Shown in pieces: positions 46,809-58,260 of a DNA stretch of 64,000 nucleotides (position 1 is its first letter; each line of letters begins with the position of its first letter). The stretch spans positions 1-64,000 of the forward strand of contig JAWZYV010011902.1 of the NCBI GenBank assembly GCA_038373885.1. The letters run 5' to 3'. The position numbers were made by a program, and so were the translations under genes. The notes below the pieces were generated by a model. That model saw only the letters and a program-made list of their open reading frames with translations, had not been told where the DNA came from and did no database searches. This stretch comes from Cheiracanthium punctorium (lineage: Eukaryota > Arthropoda > Arachnida > Araneae > Cheiracanthiidae).

Positions 46809-48115
46809 TAAGTGAAGGGTGTGCAAAATGGGGTGGCAAGACAAAACGGGGTTTTTGATTTTCCCGCTTATCAAGTTCTGCAAATCTCTATTATTGCTAC
46901 AGGTTTTGCGTAACGTGTCTACTTTTCATTTCCACGAGGACTATTGCTTGCTGAGTCAGAGAGACATACGCCGATAAGATTTATTACTTTTTTTCATTGT
47001 CCTGATCTGAGGTAAGTGTAATAGTAGGATATTTTTTGTTAGGTTCGCATGCAGATACTACAGTGACAGTTTGCACTTGCTAAAAGAGATGTTTTTAAAG
47101 TAAATTGCATGAAAAAATAGAAATGCATTTCTTGTAATTAGTTACTTAGGTCTAGATGTTTCTTGATGTTTTGAATATCTGCTTGTAAGGAAAACTTAAA
47201 AATTCGAAATTCGGTATTTGTGGATCCTGTTCTAAATATAAACATATTATTCCATTTTGTAAGAAATGCAAAAAAGTAATAGGATAAAATATCTATGAAT
47301 TAGATGAATTATATTTCAAAAGGGAATATGAAATACTTATTAAAGATTTTATGTTATTAATGTTATCACTGTCATGTAATTTTAATCATTAAAAGTATAT
47401 ACTTAATTGTAAAAGCACCTAAAAATAACGTCACTTTGTTATGTCTGCCACCTCATAGTAGCCACTAGACCTACGACTGCTAAAAGGGAGCGAAAATCTA
47501 GCAAATATGTAATCTTAACCAATTGTCCTTACAAACCAAAACTTATCTACGAAAGGGAGGCTAAAGAAAAAAAAAATGGAAGAAAACTTAAATACCTTGT
47601 CTGGGCCTGTGGCAATGAAAAAAGTTCAAAAACCTCAGATGTCGGACATTTCACAAGTCGTCGCGTTGCTACTCTACCATCAGGTGACATATTGTCAGAC
47701 AGTGATCCAGATGGTGTAGCTGATACATGTTAGTATTGTAGCGACATATACGCATGATAAGCACAAGGAGAAGGGTTGATAAATTGCAGTGAATGTAACA
47801 AATATGTTCATGACTTGTGCGATGGTACTAACGAGGATGATAATAAGTCTACATGCGAACTGTGCACTATGAAAACTGTATTTGTACCCCCATTTTTCCC
47901 TATTCCATAGGAAAAAATGGTGTAATTAAGAGCTTTGTATACATCAGATACATATTCCAAAATATTCAGCTTATTTCAAGTTTCAACACTGACAAATAAC
48001 AACTACGATTTTTAAACTGATATAAAAATTACTTATTAAATTTATTTATATTTGTCACAGAGTTATTTTCGCCAGAATAACCTTAAGTACCGCATTTTGT
48101 CCACATCTCCTCTAC
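46809..48115 (+). mobile_element. Pogo/Tigger-like DNA transposon remnant
   Basis: The left boundary is inferred from GTGTGCAAAATGGGGTGG, which resembles the inverted right end GTGGACAAAATGCGGTAC near 48098-48115. The interior holds a decayed transposase C-terminus (47440-47910) followed by a tail also present at 35640-35885. About 1.3 kb, so most of the catalytic core is missing. Boundaries are approximate; the coding remnant makes the family assignment reasonable. Confidence 0.6.
47440..47910 (+). pseudogene. Pogo/Tigger-type transposase C-terminus with PHD-like zinc finger
   Basis: The first part reads KRERKSSKYVILTNCPYKPK, the basic linker found after the DDE domain of pogo/Tigger/Jerky-type transposases (family form ...KSAILTSSPYK...). 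A shift near the A-run at about 47571-47580 moves to the frame GRKLKYLVWACGNEKSSKT, which continues to the stop at 47908-47910. That frame holds C-x2-C, then CSEC, HDLC and CELC: a Cys4-His-Cys3 PHD-type pattern known at the C-terminus of some insect pogo-like transposases. In-frame stops lie between the first two zinc-ligand cysteines and shortly after. The catalytic DDE core is absent. Inactive remnant. Confidence 0.75.
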
Positions 48116-48894
48116 TATTAATAAATAAATCTGTCAAAGTATCTATCACTTTCGCATCATAGTTAAGCAGTATTTAATATATCTTTGTATTTTTAAACTA
48201 TTTTTATTTTCAGCTTACTATAACTTTCTTAAAATAATCTGTTAAATATTTTTGGATTGCTTATTTCAACAACACTATTTAATTTCTTTCACCTCTGTCC
48301 GTGTAAATTAAAGTTCGAAGTACTCGGGACGCCTTTCCACTGTAGTCTTTTGGCATTTATGTCATATTTCGAAATAATTTTAAGATTTTTTATTTAAAGA
48401 CATGTATGACGCACATATTGGAGTTCGTAATTGCTTCAGGACATCTTCATTCCCCGTAAATTTGAAGAATCACAGTCTTAACTTTTGTGTGTGCGTGTTT
48501 GTGGCTTGAAAAAGTACTATCCAAAAGCAGTCTTATTGTTCAACTGATAGGATTATGATGCAATTTTTCAGATATTCTTAGAATCATCAAGAGGTACTTT
48601 GAAAAATAAATAAACAAAATTACATTTTAAACATAACTCATGAGAAAACAATACCCAAAATATGTGAAAAAGTAAATAAAATATAATAATAAATGTATAG
48701 TCGAATTAAAAATAAAATATAAATTAAAATAATCAATTTATATTCAAATGTAGGCTCAGGATTTCTCGACACTCCAATATTAACAAAATAATTCATGCTT
48801 GAATTTTGAACTCGTAAAATTATCACAGTCATTAATTTTGAAAGGCATTGTATATGCTTACGCAGGTGTCTCAAATGAGAGTTTTGTATCTTTT
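48116..48894. other. AT-rich spacer, nothing recognised
   Basis: The minus-strand frame 48638-48904 is Ile/Tyr/Leu-rich with no motif. No repeat ends seen. Confidence 0.4.
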
Positions 48895-49265
48895 CAGAAT
48901 GCAAATAAGAACGTTGACGAGGAAACTTTATAATTTAACAAAATACATTCGAATCGCTAGACGAAACAGCTGGGAAATTAAACTCCCCTCCCCGAGATTA
49001 AAACTTAAGTCGAGTTTCTAAAGGTAAATTAACAGTTTGTTTTCATTTTCCTCTAAAGTTTCCTTCATCTGAAATTTCTTTCTTACCTTAATAAACCCAT
49101 CAGTATTTTGCATTTAAAAGGTTTTAGTTTTATCACTTACTAATAATCTTGAGAGGTAAGCAGTATGTGAAAATTATACGCTCATTTGAAAGTATGCTGG
49201 AATAATGAACAATAGAGACGTTGCACCTAAAGCAATAGATAAGCACAATAAATTAAAGTTGATGC
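48895..49265 (+). repeat. Diverged direct repeat, copy 2 (partner 46070-46450)
   Basis: Second copy of the pair described at 46070, in the same orientation. A long-terminal-repeat origin is conceivable, but I see no TG...CA ends, primer-binding site or polypurine tract. Confidence 0.6.
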
Positions 49266-50560
49266 TTATTATTATAAAATAGCTATAAACACTATATTTA
49301 AACTGAACAATTTTTTCATAGAAAATATTTAGACTAAATTTTCAAAACTAATACATAATTATTTATCTACTACAGTTTTTTTTGTATAAATTTTGCATTT
49401 TGCTTTAACAAATCTCCAAATCATTATACCAGCAGTTTCCGTGGGTTTTAAGCAATCAAACATCCTCCGCCTTCTGATAAGTGTCCAAATTGTAAAGGGG
49501 AACACTAGTGAAGATGCAACGCACTCTAAAAGATACATTCGGTGACGTGATTAACCCTCTCCTGGCAAGAAAACAATGAAATCAGTTGCACGAAAGCTGA
49601 AATTCTTTTTTAAACAAAAGCCAAAATTATTAGAAATTATTTCATTTAAAACGAAAATTAATATCAAGTTAATTAAAAAAAGTGATTTCATAGAAGTTTG
49701 AAACACTCATCAAGAACTGGGCGCCAAGAATATTATTTAGAAAAATTAATTTTAGAAGGGTGGGAAATTTATATGCAGATTAATGGAACAATAATATATA
49801 AATATGATTTAATTGACCCACGTACTCTGTTCGTTTTTAAGAAGTAAGTGCATAATTTTGCAATACTTACAAAACTTTTTGAACTCAAAAAATTTGAAGA
49901 AAAATTCAAGTCTTGAAAACGCCAATTAAGTTTTTTCTTTTCCCTTTTAAATGTTTATATAAATTACAGATTATAAATCTCTACATCAAAGAATACGGAC
50001 AATTTTCTTCACTTCTTAATGTAAAAACTAAAAAGAACGATTAAATTTTATATCAGCTCAATAAGTATTCACATTAAAGTGTGCTCCAAAAAATAAAATA
50101 ATAACTCACACCAGTCAACTTTATAAAAATAACACTAGCCCCAACTCACGCCACACTTACATGAAAGGCATTCTCATCACGTCAAAAAACTTGGCTCCAT
50201 GACTCCTTTCAAAACTACAGGCATTTCGCCTTATCCAACTGGACAAAACTTCTCAACTCTATCCTCGTGGGAACTTTGCGAGTTATAAATCCTTTTTCCA
50301 CCTTCCATATTTTCGCGATATTGCACAGAACAAATGGAGGGAGAGAATTCTAAGTCACTTAGAACAAATACGATTCTAGACGCTGGCACCAGGCGAATAA
50401 GGCTGCCCGATCCCCCCCCCCCCCTCCCTCTTCCCTCTTTCTATTTGCCCGGCGTGTTTTCTTTCCATATGCATTTGGATTCAGAAAGGAAAAAAAAAAG
50501 TAGTAAAAAAACTAGGACACGACAATGTTCCCCTTTTTCGAAGTGACTTAACTGTTACTG
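49266..50560. other. Non-coding spacer; 50140-50560 C/T-rich and compositionally distinct
   Basis: 49266-50140 is plain AT-rich DNA. From about 50140 to 50560 the plus strand becomes C-rich and less AT-rich, with a pyrimidine tract (C run about 50406-50420) and a TATAAAT string at 50284. The 70-residue frame 50334-50546 includes a proline run encoded by the C tract. A remnant promoter, LTR or exon cannot be told apart by eye. Confidence 0.3.
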
Positions 50561-52643
50561 AAGAGTTATTGCCACACCGACAAAAGAAAACTGCATATCC
50601 TTTGCTAGAAGATGATAAAAAATTTACAAAAATTGTAATTTAAAATTTAGATCCTTAGGCCGGCTTTGCAAGGAATTTAGTTAGAAACTTATTCATATTT
50701 TTTTTATTATTTTTAGGTGACGGTGTACTTTCTCAGATTTTAATTAAATTAAAATTAAAATCAATCAAACTTATCAGTGCTTTACATTTAACAGTCTAAC
50801 AAATATTTATATTTCACATGCATCGTTAGAAAGCAGTTACATTAAAACAATTCAGAATTTTGACGTAAGAGTATATACATAGAATAAAAGTTAAAATAAT
50901 TTAATTTCAAGAATTTCAATTTAGCTTCCTTGTAAATATTTACATTTTACGAACTACAAGGACCACAGTGAATGAATTACAAAATTTATTCTTTAAAGTT
51001 AGTATTATTGTTTTGAATTTAAATTTATCGTTTGAATATTTTTGATCCAGCATTTAAAAAATGCAATAAAACAGTTTTTAATTAATCTACTTAAAGTATA
51101 TAAAACTAAAATTCACCGCATGTAGGATTACATGCAAAAATATTAAATAAATAAAATAATAATAATTAATTAAATCTTAACATTCCAAAGTAGGGCCTCA
51201 AGATTTATCCAATAATTTTCACTGAAAGAGAACTTCAAATATTTTTTTTTTGGTCATAATAAAATTTGTGGTTGAATTAACTAAAAATATATGTCTGTGG
51301 ATATCCTACAGGAAGGATTGCATAATGCGTATTTGTAGCTACAATATATTTAAAAGACATGTAGCCAAATATAAGGAAATAATTGAAAAGTTGTTTAAAC
51401 GAATGAGCCAAGTAACGGAGTGATCCGAGGCCGACAAATCGTATAACGATCCGTCTTAAATGAATAGTTGCAAGACTTTATTATGTAATGTGCCTACTCA
51501 ATAAAGGGTTATATAACGTTACATAAACTTTTAAAATTGGACTGAGATAAGCGCGTACACGCAAACTCTTCTTATTTACATTAGGTAGCTACTTTGATAT
51601 TTTAATTCAGAGTATCAGCTTTTCGATGCCATCTGAAGATAGTCACGGCTTTATCGACGAACGTTTGAAACATGCAAGTGCCACTGCTGACACACAGCTG
51701 GAAGGAAAAAAGCTGACTAACTTTGTTCATCAGTTAATATTTGATTTAAAATGCCCGATGGATGGTATGTTAATCAATTCACATTCCCATTTAAGAGCTA
51801 GGTGTCATACATTATCATCCGGCAGTGATAACGATAATTTCAAACGATATGAAGATATTTGATTCCACCCGAATCATAGATTTGTGAACTTATCAAGTTT
51901 AAAATTAACTCGAATTCCAAGGTTCACTTAAATGCATCGTTAACGATTTGGCTCGTTGTCAAAATTAATCTATTTGTAAATGAAATCTACAAGTCTGATG
52001 TGCAGTGCTATTGTTCTGTTAAGGCAAAGCACTAGGGTTACCTACAAAGGGAGGCATGCCTTCAGTGGATAACTTTTAAGATGTTATAAAGCGCATTCAC
52101 TTTTCATTTGGTGAGAACCTCACAAAACGCTAGACCATTTGATGTTCGAACGTAATTTTTATAAAGAGTCAAATGTGGGACCGTTTACCGATACTTAAAT
52201 TGATTAAACTATTAAAATGAATCCGGACGGATGGATTATAAAACACTTTGGAACACTATGTAATATGAGTTTACACCGCTGCTTAACGAAGTATCAAAAC
52301 ACAAGTCTTGATCATTTCTAAGCAGGGGATGTTTCGATAGCTGGCTAAACTTGGGAGTTACAGATTACTATCTTATATATCCCCATGTATATTTTATTGT
52401 TACAAATAGTAATATTAGAATTTCATTTAAATATTTTTTTACACAATTTTGAGGTTTTAATTTCAAAATGAGTATATATTAATTTCATTTTACTTGGACA
52501 AGCAGATCTACCTCCTCTTGGAGCAAATTCTTTTACTTTGAATGGATTTTCGAGTTCAAAATATCAATTGATCATTGGAATTTGTCCAAATAGAGTTTAA
52601 TAATAATAGTTTATAATAATTACACTGTATACTAAACTAAACA
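50561..52643. other. AT-rich interval with one unassigned open frame
   Basis: The 78-residue frame at 51626-51862 has mixed, soluble-looking composition and ordinary codons, unlike the low-complexity chance frames nearby, but I recognise no family. No clear splice context or upstream promoter was identified. The rest is AT-rich without structure. Confidence 0.3.
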
Positions 52644-52920
52644 TTGGCAACAACAGTCAACGTGGGGCAAAACCTGGACTGCCCATTCACAGCTTCGGGA
52701 ACATTTATCAGCTCTGGGATGGAGAAGCATATGCCTCAGGCAAGTGCGCAACCTGACGCGAAGCCCCTAATGTTTATCCTCGAAGCAAGCTTGGTCAAAT
52801 TTTATTGATCCTTTCAAGGAAGAAAGAAACGCCGAGTCAACTTTGTCTATCCCGGGAATCGAACCCCAGACTGTAGTACAGCAACAAACTGTGCTATCAA
52901 TAACATCACTGGCCTCCCCA
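52644..52920 (-). mobile_element. tRNA-derived SINE, family 3, minus strand
   Basis: On the minus strand the head (52920 down to about 52850) reads GGGAGGCCAGTGATGTTATT and then a perfect B box GGGGTTCGATTCCC. A ~200-bp body follows, ending near 52644. The head spacing fits a tRNA-like Pol III promoter. Clear target duplications were not found, so the ends are approximate. Confidence 0.7.
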
Positions 52921-53978
52921 TATATTTTATACTAGTGACGACTGTGATATTTTATTTATTACTGTGTATTGCCTTTTCCCACTATCTTCTAATCAATTTT
53001 GAGACTTGCAGTATTATATCGCCGTTAGAATAAATCTTTTGATACATTTATACAATTCCTGCTTTAATTATTTATACAGATTTTGCTTTTATCGTGTTCT
53101 GTTATTACATTTCAGATTCACAGCACTTAGTAAACATACCTATCCAGCAGTATATCGGAATAAAATTACTCAAGAAAAAAAAAAAAAAGCCGAAATGACT
53201 TTACAAGCTAGATAAAAAAAAAGTGTTAATGAAAGTAAAAATTCTGAAATTAAACAAAAGAGAAATAAGGGATTAATAAGCAAATAAAAATACAAAAGAA
53301 ATTCGCTAGTTTTTATATCGGTTATTATGAATACTTTCGCTGTTCAACTTCATTCCCGAAAAAATAGCAACATTTTATTTACTTATTTCTTTTTTCTGCA
53401 ACTCTGATAGAGTTTTTGCTTTTGTGTGTCTCTTATAATGAAGATGTATAGATTTTCCTTGGGAGCTTCTACGAATAATTGTTTTGCTCTCACATTTCAC
53501 ATTTTTTTTTAGTTTCATGTTAATAAATTTAAACGGTTAGATAATGAAATAAACAAAACAGTAAGAAGGAACTGGAAATTATTTACTTCAAAACCTTTAA
53601 CTTTTTCGCTTAAATAGTTAATTTGAGAAGATAACACTTTTATAAAAAAGAATTTTCAAAAGAAATATAGGTTTTCTGATAAATTTTGCTGAAAATTTTC
53701 AATAAATACTATAAAAAATTCAAACTTTCTTACAATTAAAATTTAAAAATTAAACGTAAGTTTTATTATTCCATTTTTACTTAGTAAAGACTTTTAAAAT
53801 CCTTTTTCTAAATATTTTCTTTCACTTCTCGAGTAGCAGACATAATATTTAAAAATGTACCTAAAAATGATCAGTAGATCGAAAATTGTCAAAAACGTAT
53901 AAAATGCATCTTCTTTGCTATCAAACTAGTTATTGAAAAGAATCTTATATAATTTTACTACATTTTAGTTAACTAGGT
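52921..53978. other. AT-rich spacer, nothing recognised
   Basis: An A-run lies at 53169-53187. No coding motif or terminal repeats. Confidence 0.4.
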
Positions 53979-53991
53979 GAACCAAAAATTA

Positions 53992-54208
53992 TTTTTTTTC
54001 TAATGGCCGGCCTCCGCCGTGAGGGCTTTGGCCACAACAGGCCGGAATTGTTGGTCTCCTTATTATGAGGACACCTAGTAGGTAGACCAATGTCGTCCCT
54101 ATGAAGGGAAAACCACTTAAACATGAAAATCACTCCCAGTCGGGGATCGGATTACGGTGTACGGTAAACCGGAGTACGGTGCTTTACCCACCATACAACT
54201 CGGTCGGA
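53992..54208 (-). mobile_element. tRNA-derived SINE, family 4, minus strand
   Basis: A 13-bp direct repeat with one mismatch flanks the element (GAACCAAAAATTA at 53979-53991, GAACCGAAAATTA at 54209-54221). On the minus strand it starts with a tRNA-like head (GAGTTGTATGGTGGGTAAAG as A-box region, GTAATCCGATCCCC as B-box region) and ends in a short A tail, the T run at 53992-53999. Target duplication, tail and Pol III boxes together make a SINE very likely. Confidence 0.8.
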
Positions 54209-54221
54209 GAACCGAAAATTA

Positions 54222-54389
54222 ATAACTTATGTATTTACGAATGTAATTGTTTCAATTCAGTATTTTTAATGAGCTAAAAAAAAACTATATTCTTCGTTTT
54301 AAAAAAATGCATAGTTTTTTACTAAATATTTAAAAACTTTGTAAGTTTTCAGTTAAATTCACCTTACATTTATAAAAAACTGGATTTCG
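54222..54389. other. Short AT-rich spacer
   Basis: Nothing recognised. Confidence 0.4.
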
Positions 54390-54598
54390 ATGGCTCTTGC
54401 ATTAGAGAACCGGGCTCTGTTAGTGAAACTTTATTACCAGTATATGGGAATGTCTTAGCTGCCCTTTGTGAACTTCTGCAGGCCTGTGAGCACAACAAAC
54501 TTAACATGGTGAAACGGGTTGAAACTGCAGTAATCCTAGTACAGCTACTAGGATGTGCAAAAAGTTTAACTGCTTCGAGTCAGCTGCCTTCTGAATGA
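54390..54598 (+). pseudogene. Transposase N-terminal (DUF4817-like helix-turn-helix) fragment
   Basis: The frame opens MALALENRALLVKLYYQYMG, which resembles the N-terminus of arthropod mariner-related transposases with a DUF4817-type DNA-binding domain. A stop follows at once (MS*). After a one-base shift the text continues LAALCELLQA and then NMVKRVETAVILVQ, whose spacing suits the next helix and the ETGSL-like segment. Ends at TGA 54596-54598. The catalytic domain is absent. It could be the missing half of the family whose catalytic part is at 1144-1344, but that link is inference. Confidence 0.5.
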
Positions 54599-55660
54599 TG
54601 AAATTTCTCGTATTCTTTCTTTTCCTAAAAACTTCCAGCATTCCACCTGGTGGCGACATTTTTAAAATTCGAAATCCCATTAATAAGTATGTACGATCAA
54701 ATTTTGTAATTTTTCGTCCAATACCTTACTCGCTGCATCGCTCGGAACACTTCACAATATTTCAAAACCATCCAGCATATTATTTTTTTATTAAACATTG
54801 CAGAAATATACGTTTAAACGTTATAACTAATTTCATTGTTCAAAAGTTTCGTCCCCGGTATATTAGTAATCTTTGAATGCAGCTCTAAGGAAAACTTTTG
54901 AAAATGAGCGTTTGTAGAGTTGTCATTAGTAATTAATTTTGAATTAGAACTACTATCAAATTTCGTACTTATTGAATCGTAAAGGTTTTTGAGTTCAATA
55001 CAAAAAAATAAGAAGTTAAAACATTTTAAATTAATTATATTTTTATGTTCGTCATTTCTTAAAAATTTCAAAAGGAAATATTTTACATAGTATTCTGAAA
55101 CTTTCTTTGCTATGTATATTAATATTTTCTTGTTACATATAAGACCCGGATATAAGAAATAAATAAGGTAAAATTTCTCTTCATATCGGATTTTCGAGGG
55201 GAAATAATATACATGGAACACAGAAACGCATTTAAGTTTTTGTACAAACGTGAAAATACTGATTTTCAATCATTTAGTGATCAGTGTTTGCGCTTTTCCA
55301 AAACTTTCGAAACCATTTCAAAGTTTGAGTGAAAGTGAAAATTCAGAAACCTAAAAAAATGATTAATGGCAGTACTCTGAAAAACTGGCTTTAATAAATC
55401 ATATATTTGATAACTGTTGAACAAATCATTTAGATGTTTGTTTAAGTCTTAGTATCTTGAATCACATTTTAGAATATAAATTTTGTAAATATAGTTTTTA
55501 AACAACTTATCAGTTGAATCAATCCAAAATAAATTGAACGCTTACAATCGTGTTCGCGTATTTGCGAAAATGATATTTTTACACTGACAGCCATAACCCA
55601 ACATTAATGTATAACAAGAAAAACATACTATAACAAATATACCGATTATGAAACACTATA
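54599..55660. other. AT-rich spacer with one 151-residue chance-like frame
   Basis: The minus-strand frame 54814-55269 is the longest in the window. Its translation is dominated by Lys, Ile, Phe, Tyr, Asn and Leu, as expected from AT-rich DNA. I see no family motif, no Kozak-like start and no support for expression. Left as non-coding. Confidence 0.45.
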
Positions 55661-55955
55661 AAGAGTGTCCCAAAAAGTGGTAACTGGCTTTAATTCTTTA
55701 TCTAGAGATAAGTGGGCAATGTAAATTTGAAAAAAAAATGTTCAAAATAAGGAAGAAAAGAAGACTAAGAAAAAATTCCTCTCATTAATTTTCGCAAAGT
55801 TAATTTTGCAGAAACTTTGTAAACAATCCCAATTAGAAACACGTGATCCATACACTAATGAGGTAATGGACAGAATTTCAGCCTTATTTCACAAAACGCC
55901 TCATATATGCTACAAAGATAATCAAGTGCTATACATGAGTTTGAATGTCAACATC
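55661..55955 (+). mobile_element. Truncated MITE, same family as 8921-9623
   Basis: The left end AAGAGTGTCCCAAAAAGTGG follows TA (55659-55660). It continues with CTTTAATTCTTTATCTAGAGATAAGTGGGCAA, given here in two parts: CTTTAATTCTTTATCTAGAG and ATAAGTGGGCAA. This matches the arms of the 8.9-kb MITE. Matches continue into its interior to about 55955, after which the other arm is missing. Confidence 0.7.
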
Positions 55956-56502
55956 TATATGTGTGTACGTATATAGTTTTAAAATGTCCATTAAGTGGCA
56001 CTTTGCACAGAAAATTTGTGAATTCAACTATACAAATGACTCGGTGAACAATTGAACAAAAACTAGTTAATATAAATATCGAAATTGTATATCCATTTCC
56101 AGTTGGTAATTTTCTTTGTTGATTTTGCAATTTCATCGGAACACTTTTAACAAACTAAATATTCCTTGAACAAATCTCTTGTACAGCTCATATTCCAAAG
56201 TTGAGATCTGTTTATAAGGGAAGCATAATTATAAGCCTCTTATTCATATACTTCTGTAAGCGGGGAGAAATTAAAAAAGAGAATTTAAATTAGCTAATCC
56301 CGTCGCCAAATTTAGAAGTGTTTGCGCCGGAATGACTCAATACTCATAACACTTCACCTGAGTTCGTGTTAATATTCAGCACTGCATCGACTGGGATTTC
56401 AAATTTCGATACACTTCAATTTTGACAAGTCGCAGGATGCGACCTCATAATCGTGTCACACTTATGAAATCCGATATACGCTGGAAATTCCAATCGTTAC
56501 CT

Positions 56503-56775
56503 CATCCGTCACTGCCGGACGATAAAGCATGGAATCGCAACCCGACTCTTACGCATGGAAGCCCAATGATTGACCTGTCACCCATTCGGAATTTTGTGAT
56601 GTTTAAATTAGAGAATGACGCGTGTTGTAATTAACATCTCTTTCCGAAACACGCTAATTGGACTGGTACATATGTTTTGAAACTATGGGAGAAACAGGTG
56701 CAATTGTTTCGTATGAAGAGTTATTTATGAGCTTATGAGAATTGATTGCACAATTAGCTCACTGCAAAAAGAGTT
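56503..56775 (+). repeat. Diverged non-coding duplicate, copy 1 (partner 60970-61210)
   Basis: Shared ordered blocks: CCGTCACTGCCGGACG in both, GACCTGTCACCCATTCGGAA/AACCTGTCACCAAGTCAGCA, GATGTTTAAATTA/GAAGTTTAAATTA, and GCTAATTGGACTGGTACATA/GCTAATTGCACTGGCATATT. The open frame at 56422-56634 falls here but is broken in the partner. Confidence 0.65.
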
Positions 56776-57343
56776 CAAGTTCGCATTTCGGGCGGAAAAA
56801 ATGTAACTTTTTTAAAGTATTCAAAAATAATTTATTTGTGTCAGCCATATAAAAAAGAAAGTCTTTCTCCAAAATATTTTCTCCCATTTTAAGAAAGTAT
56901 AAACATAAGTCACTAAATAAGTGACTTATTAAAAAAAATAAAAAGAATGGTGACTTACTATATAAACAATTATAACCGCTGGCACTTTTTTTAAAGGATA
57001 ATCTAAATAACTATCTAAATGGCATTTTAGGATCTTTTACAGGATCTCGTAAAATAGCATTAATTCAACTAATATACAGTTTTTTTGGACTTAACTCTAA
57101 AATCTACCAATAACATTGCCAAAGTTATCTCTAAAATATGGTTGTGTAGGAAAATTGTTTTATAATCTATGCATATGGCACAATTGATCTTTCTTTACTT
57201 TTCTTTCCGGTAAATAAGTTACAAAAATACTCGACATTAACAAATACATAACATGGAAAATCAAGCAGTTAAACAGTTAAACCTAAGTCACTAATGAAAA
57301 TCTCAGAAAAAATTATCAAAAATGCAATATTTTACTAGTTATA
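56776..57343. other. AT-rich spacer
   Basis: A small inverted repeat AAGTCACTAAATAAGTGACTT lies near 56909-56929 (arms AAGTCAC/GTGACTT). Nothing else recognised. Confidence 0.4.
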
Positions 57344-57770
57344 CAGGGTGTCACATGATTACTGAAAAAACTTTAATGGGCATTTAGTGCACATAATGAG
57401 GATTCAGAATCAAATACAAATGTGGGGGCCAAAAACTACGTTTTCCCTTACCTGTTAATAATCACTTCGGGGAAAGAGTTGAACTGCTTGTCTAATTTCT
57501 TAATCAAGTTTCATAGATAAAAGACTTTTCTTCAAAAATTTCATCCATGGAATGAAATAGAATCTTCAAACTATTAATTTTAGTCACATGCTTTCTGCGA
57601 AAGATACATTAGTTTTGTATGAACAAGGGCCGAAAAGTTCACTATAATTTCAGCACTTGTTCCAAAGTGATTATGCTACAAAAATACGTTTCCGACCCCA
57701 CATCCCTATGTGATTCTGAAACGTTATTACGTCCCCTACTATCCCTCAAAATTTGTTCTAATCATTATGG
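57344..57770. mobile_element. MITE related to 7619-8059, right end decayed
   Basis: The left end CAGGGTGTCACATGATTACT follows TA. Blocks CCTGTTAATAATCACTTCGG and GTCTAATTTCTTAATCAAG match the 7.6-kb MITE (the latter inverted there), and the right arm (CCCACATCCCTATGTGATTC) is the inverted counterpart of the left. The right terminus has lost its recognisable CAGGGTG end. Confidence 0.7.
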
Positions 57771-58039
57771 AACATCTTGCACTTAAACACATAACTGTAT
57801 TGAGAATTTTTATTTATTTAATTTATTTTTAACATTTCCCATAAATTTGTCTTTTATTATTTTAAGCCGTATAATGCTAGAAGAAAAATTCAAATGCTTT
57901 TTCTTTCAGTCCACTATGCAATTCGTTAAATTTAATTTATGTTTTTAAAAGTTGTCAAGCAAGCTTCAACATTTGATTGCTATTGCTTTCACGTCAGGAT
58001 TTTGAGTTGATTCACTTTTCAAATAAAACAGAAAACAAA
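57771..58039. other. AT-rich spacer
   Basis: Nothing recognised. Confidence 0.4.
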
Positions 58040-58260
58040 AATGAATTGATTATGATGCTTTTTTACGTATAACGAACCAAGAAGGCCAAATAGGACTGAC
58101 GCATTACTTATGATGCACTTTCCTTCACAAGGAAATAAAGAGAAATAAGGCCAACGCATGGATTATGATGAATTTTCCAGCATGATGAAGCAAGAAAAAC
58201 AAATACTGCCCTACACATGGATTATGAGGCATTTTCCTATAATATGAAAAAAATGAATGA
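58040..58260. repeat. Degenerate ~50-62-bp tandem repeat, three units
   Basis: Anchors ACGCATTACTTATGATGCAC, ACGCATGGATTATGATGAAT and ACACATGGATTATGAGGCAT occur near 58099, 58154 and 58212. Each is followed by a TTTTCC block and an A/G-rich stretch. Spacing is irregular. Confidence 0.7.

Noticed and set aside
46070..49265. Calling the 46/49-kb pair LTRs of a retrotransposon
   Set aside because: No TG/CA ends, primer-binding site, polypurine tract or retroviral-type coding seen; left as a diverged direct repeat.
54814..55269. Longest open frame (151 residues, minus)
   Set aside because: Translation is typical of AT-rich DNA (Lys, Ile, Phe, Asn, Tyr), without motif, splice context or repeat support.
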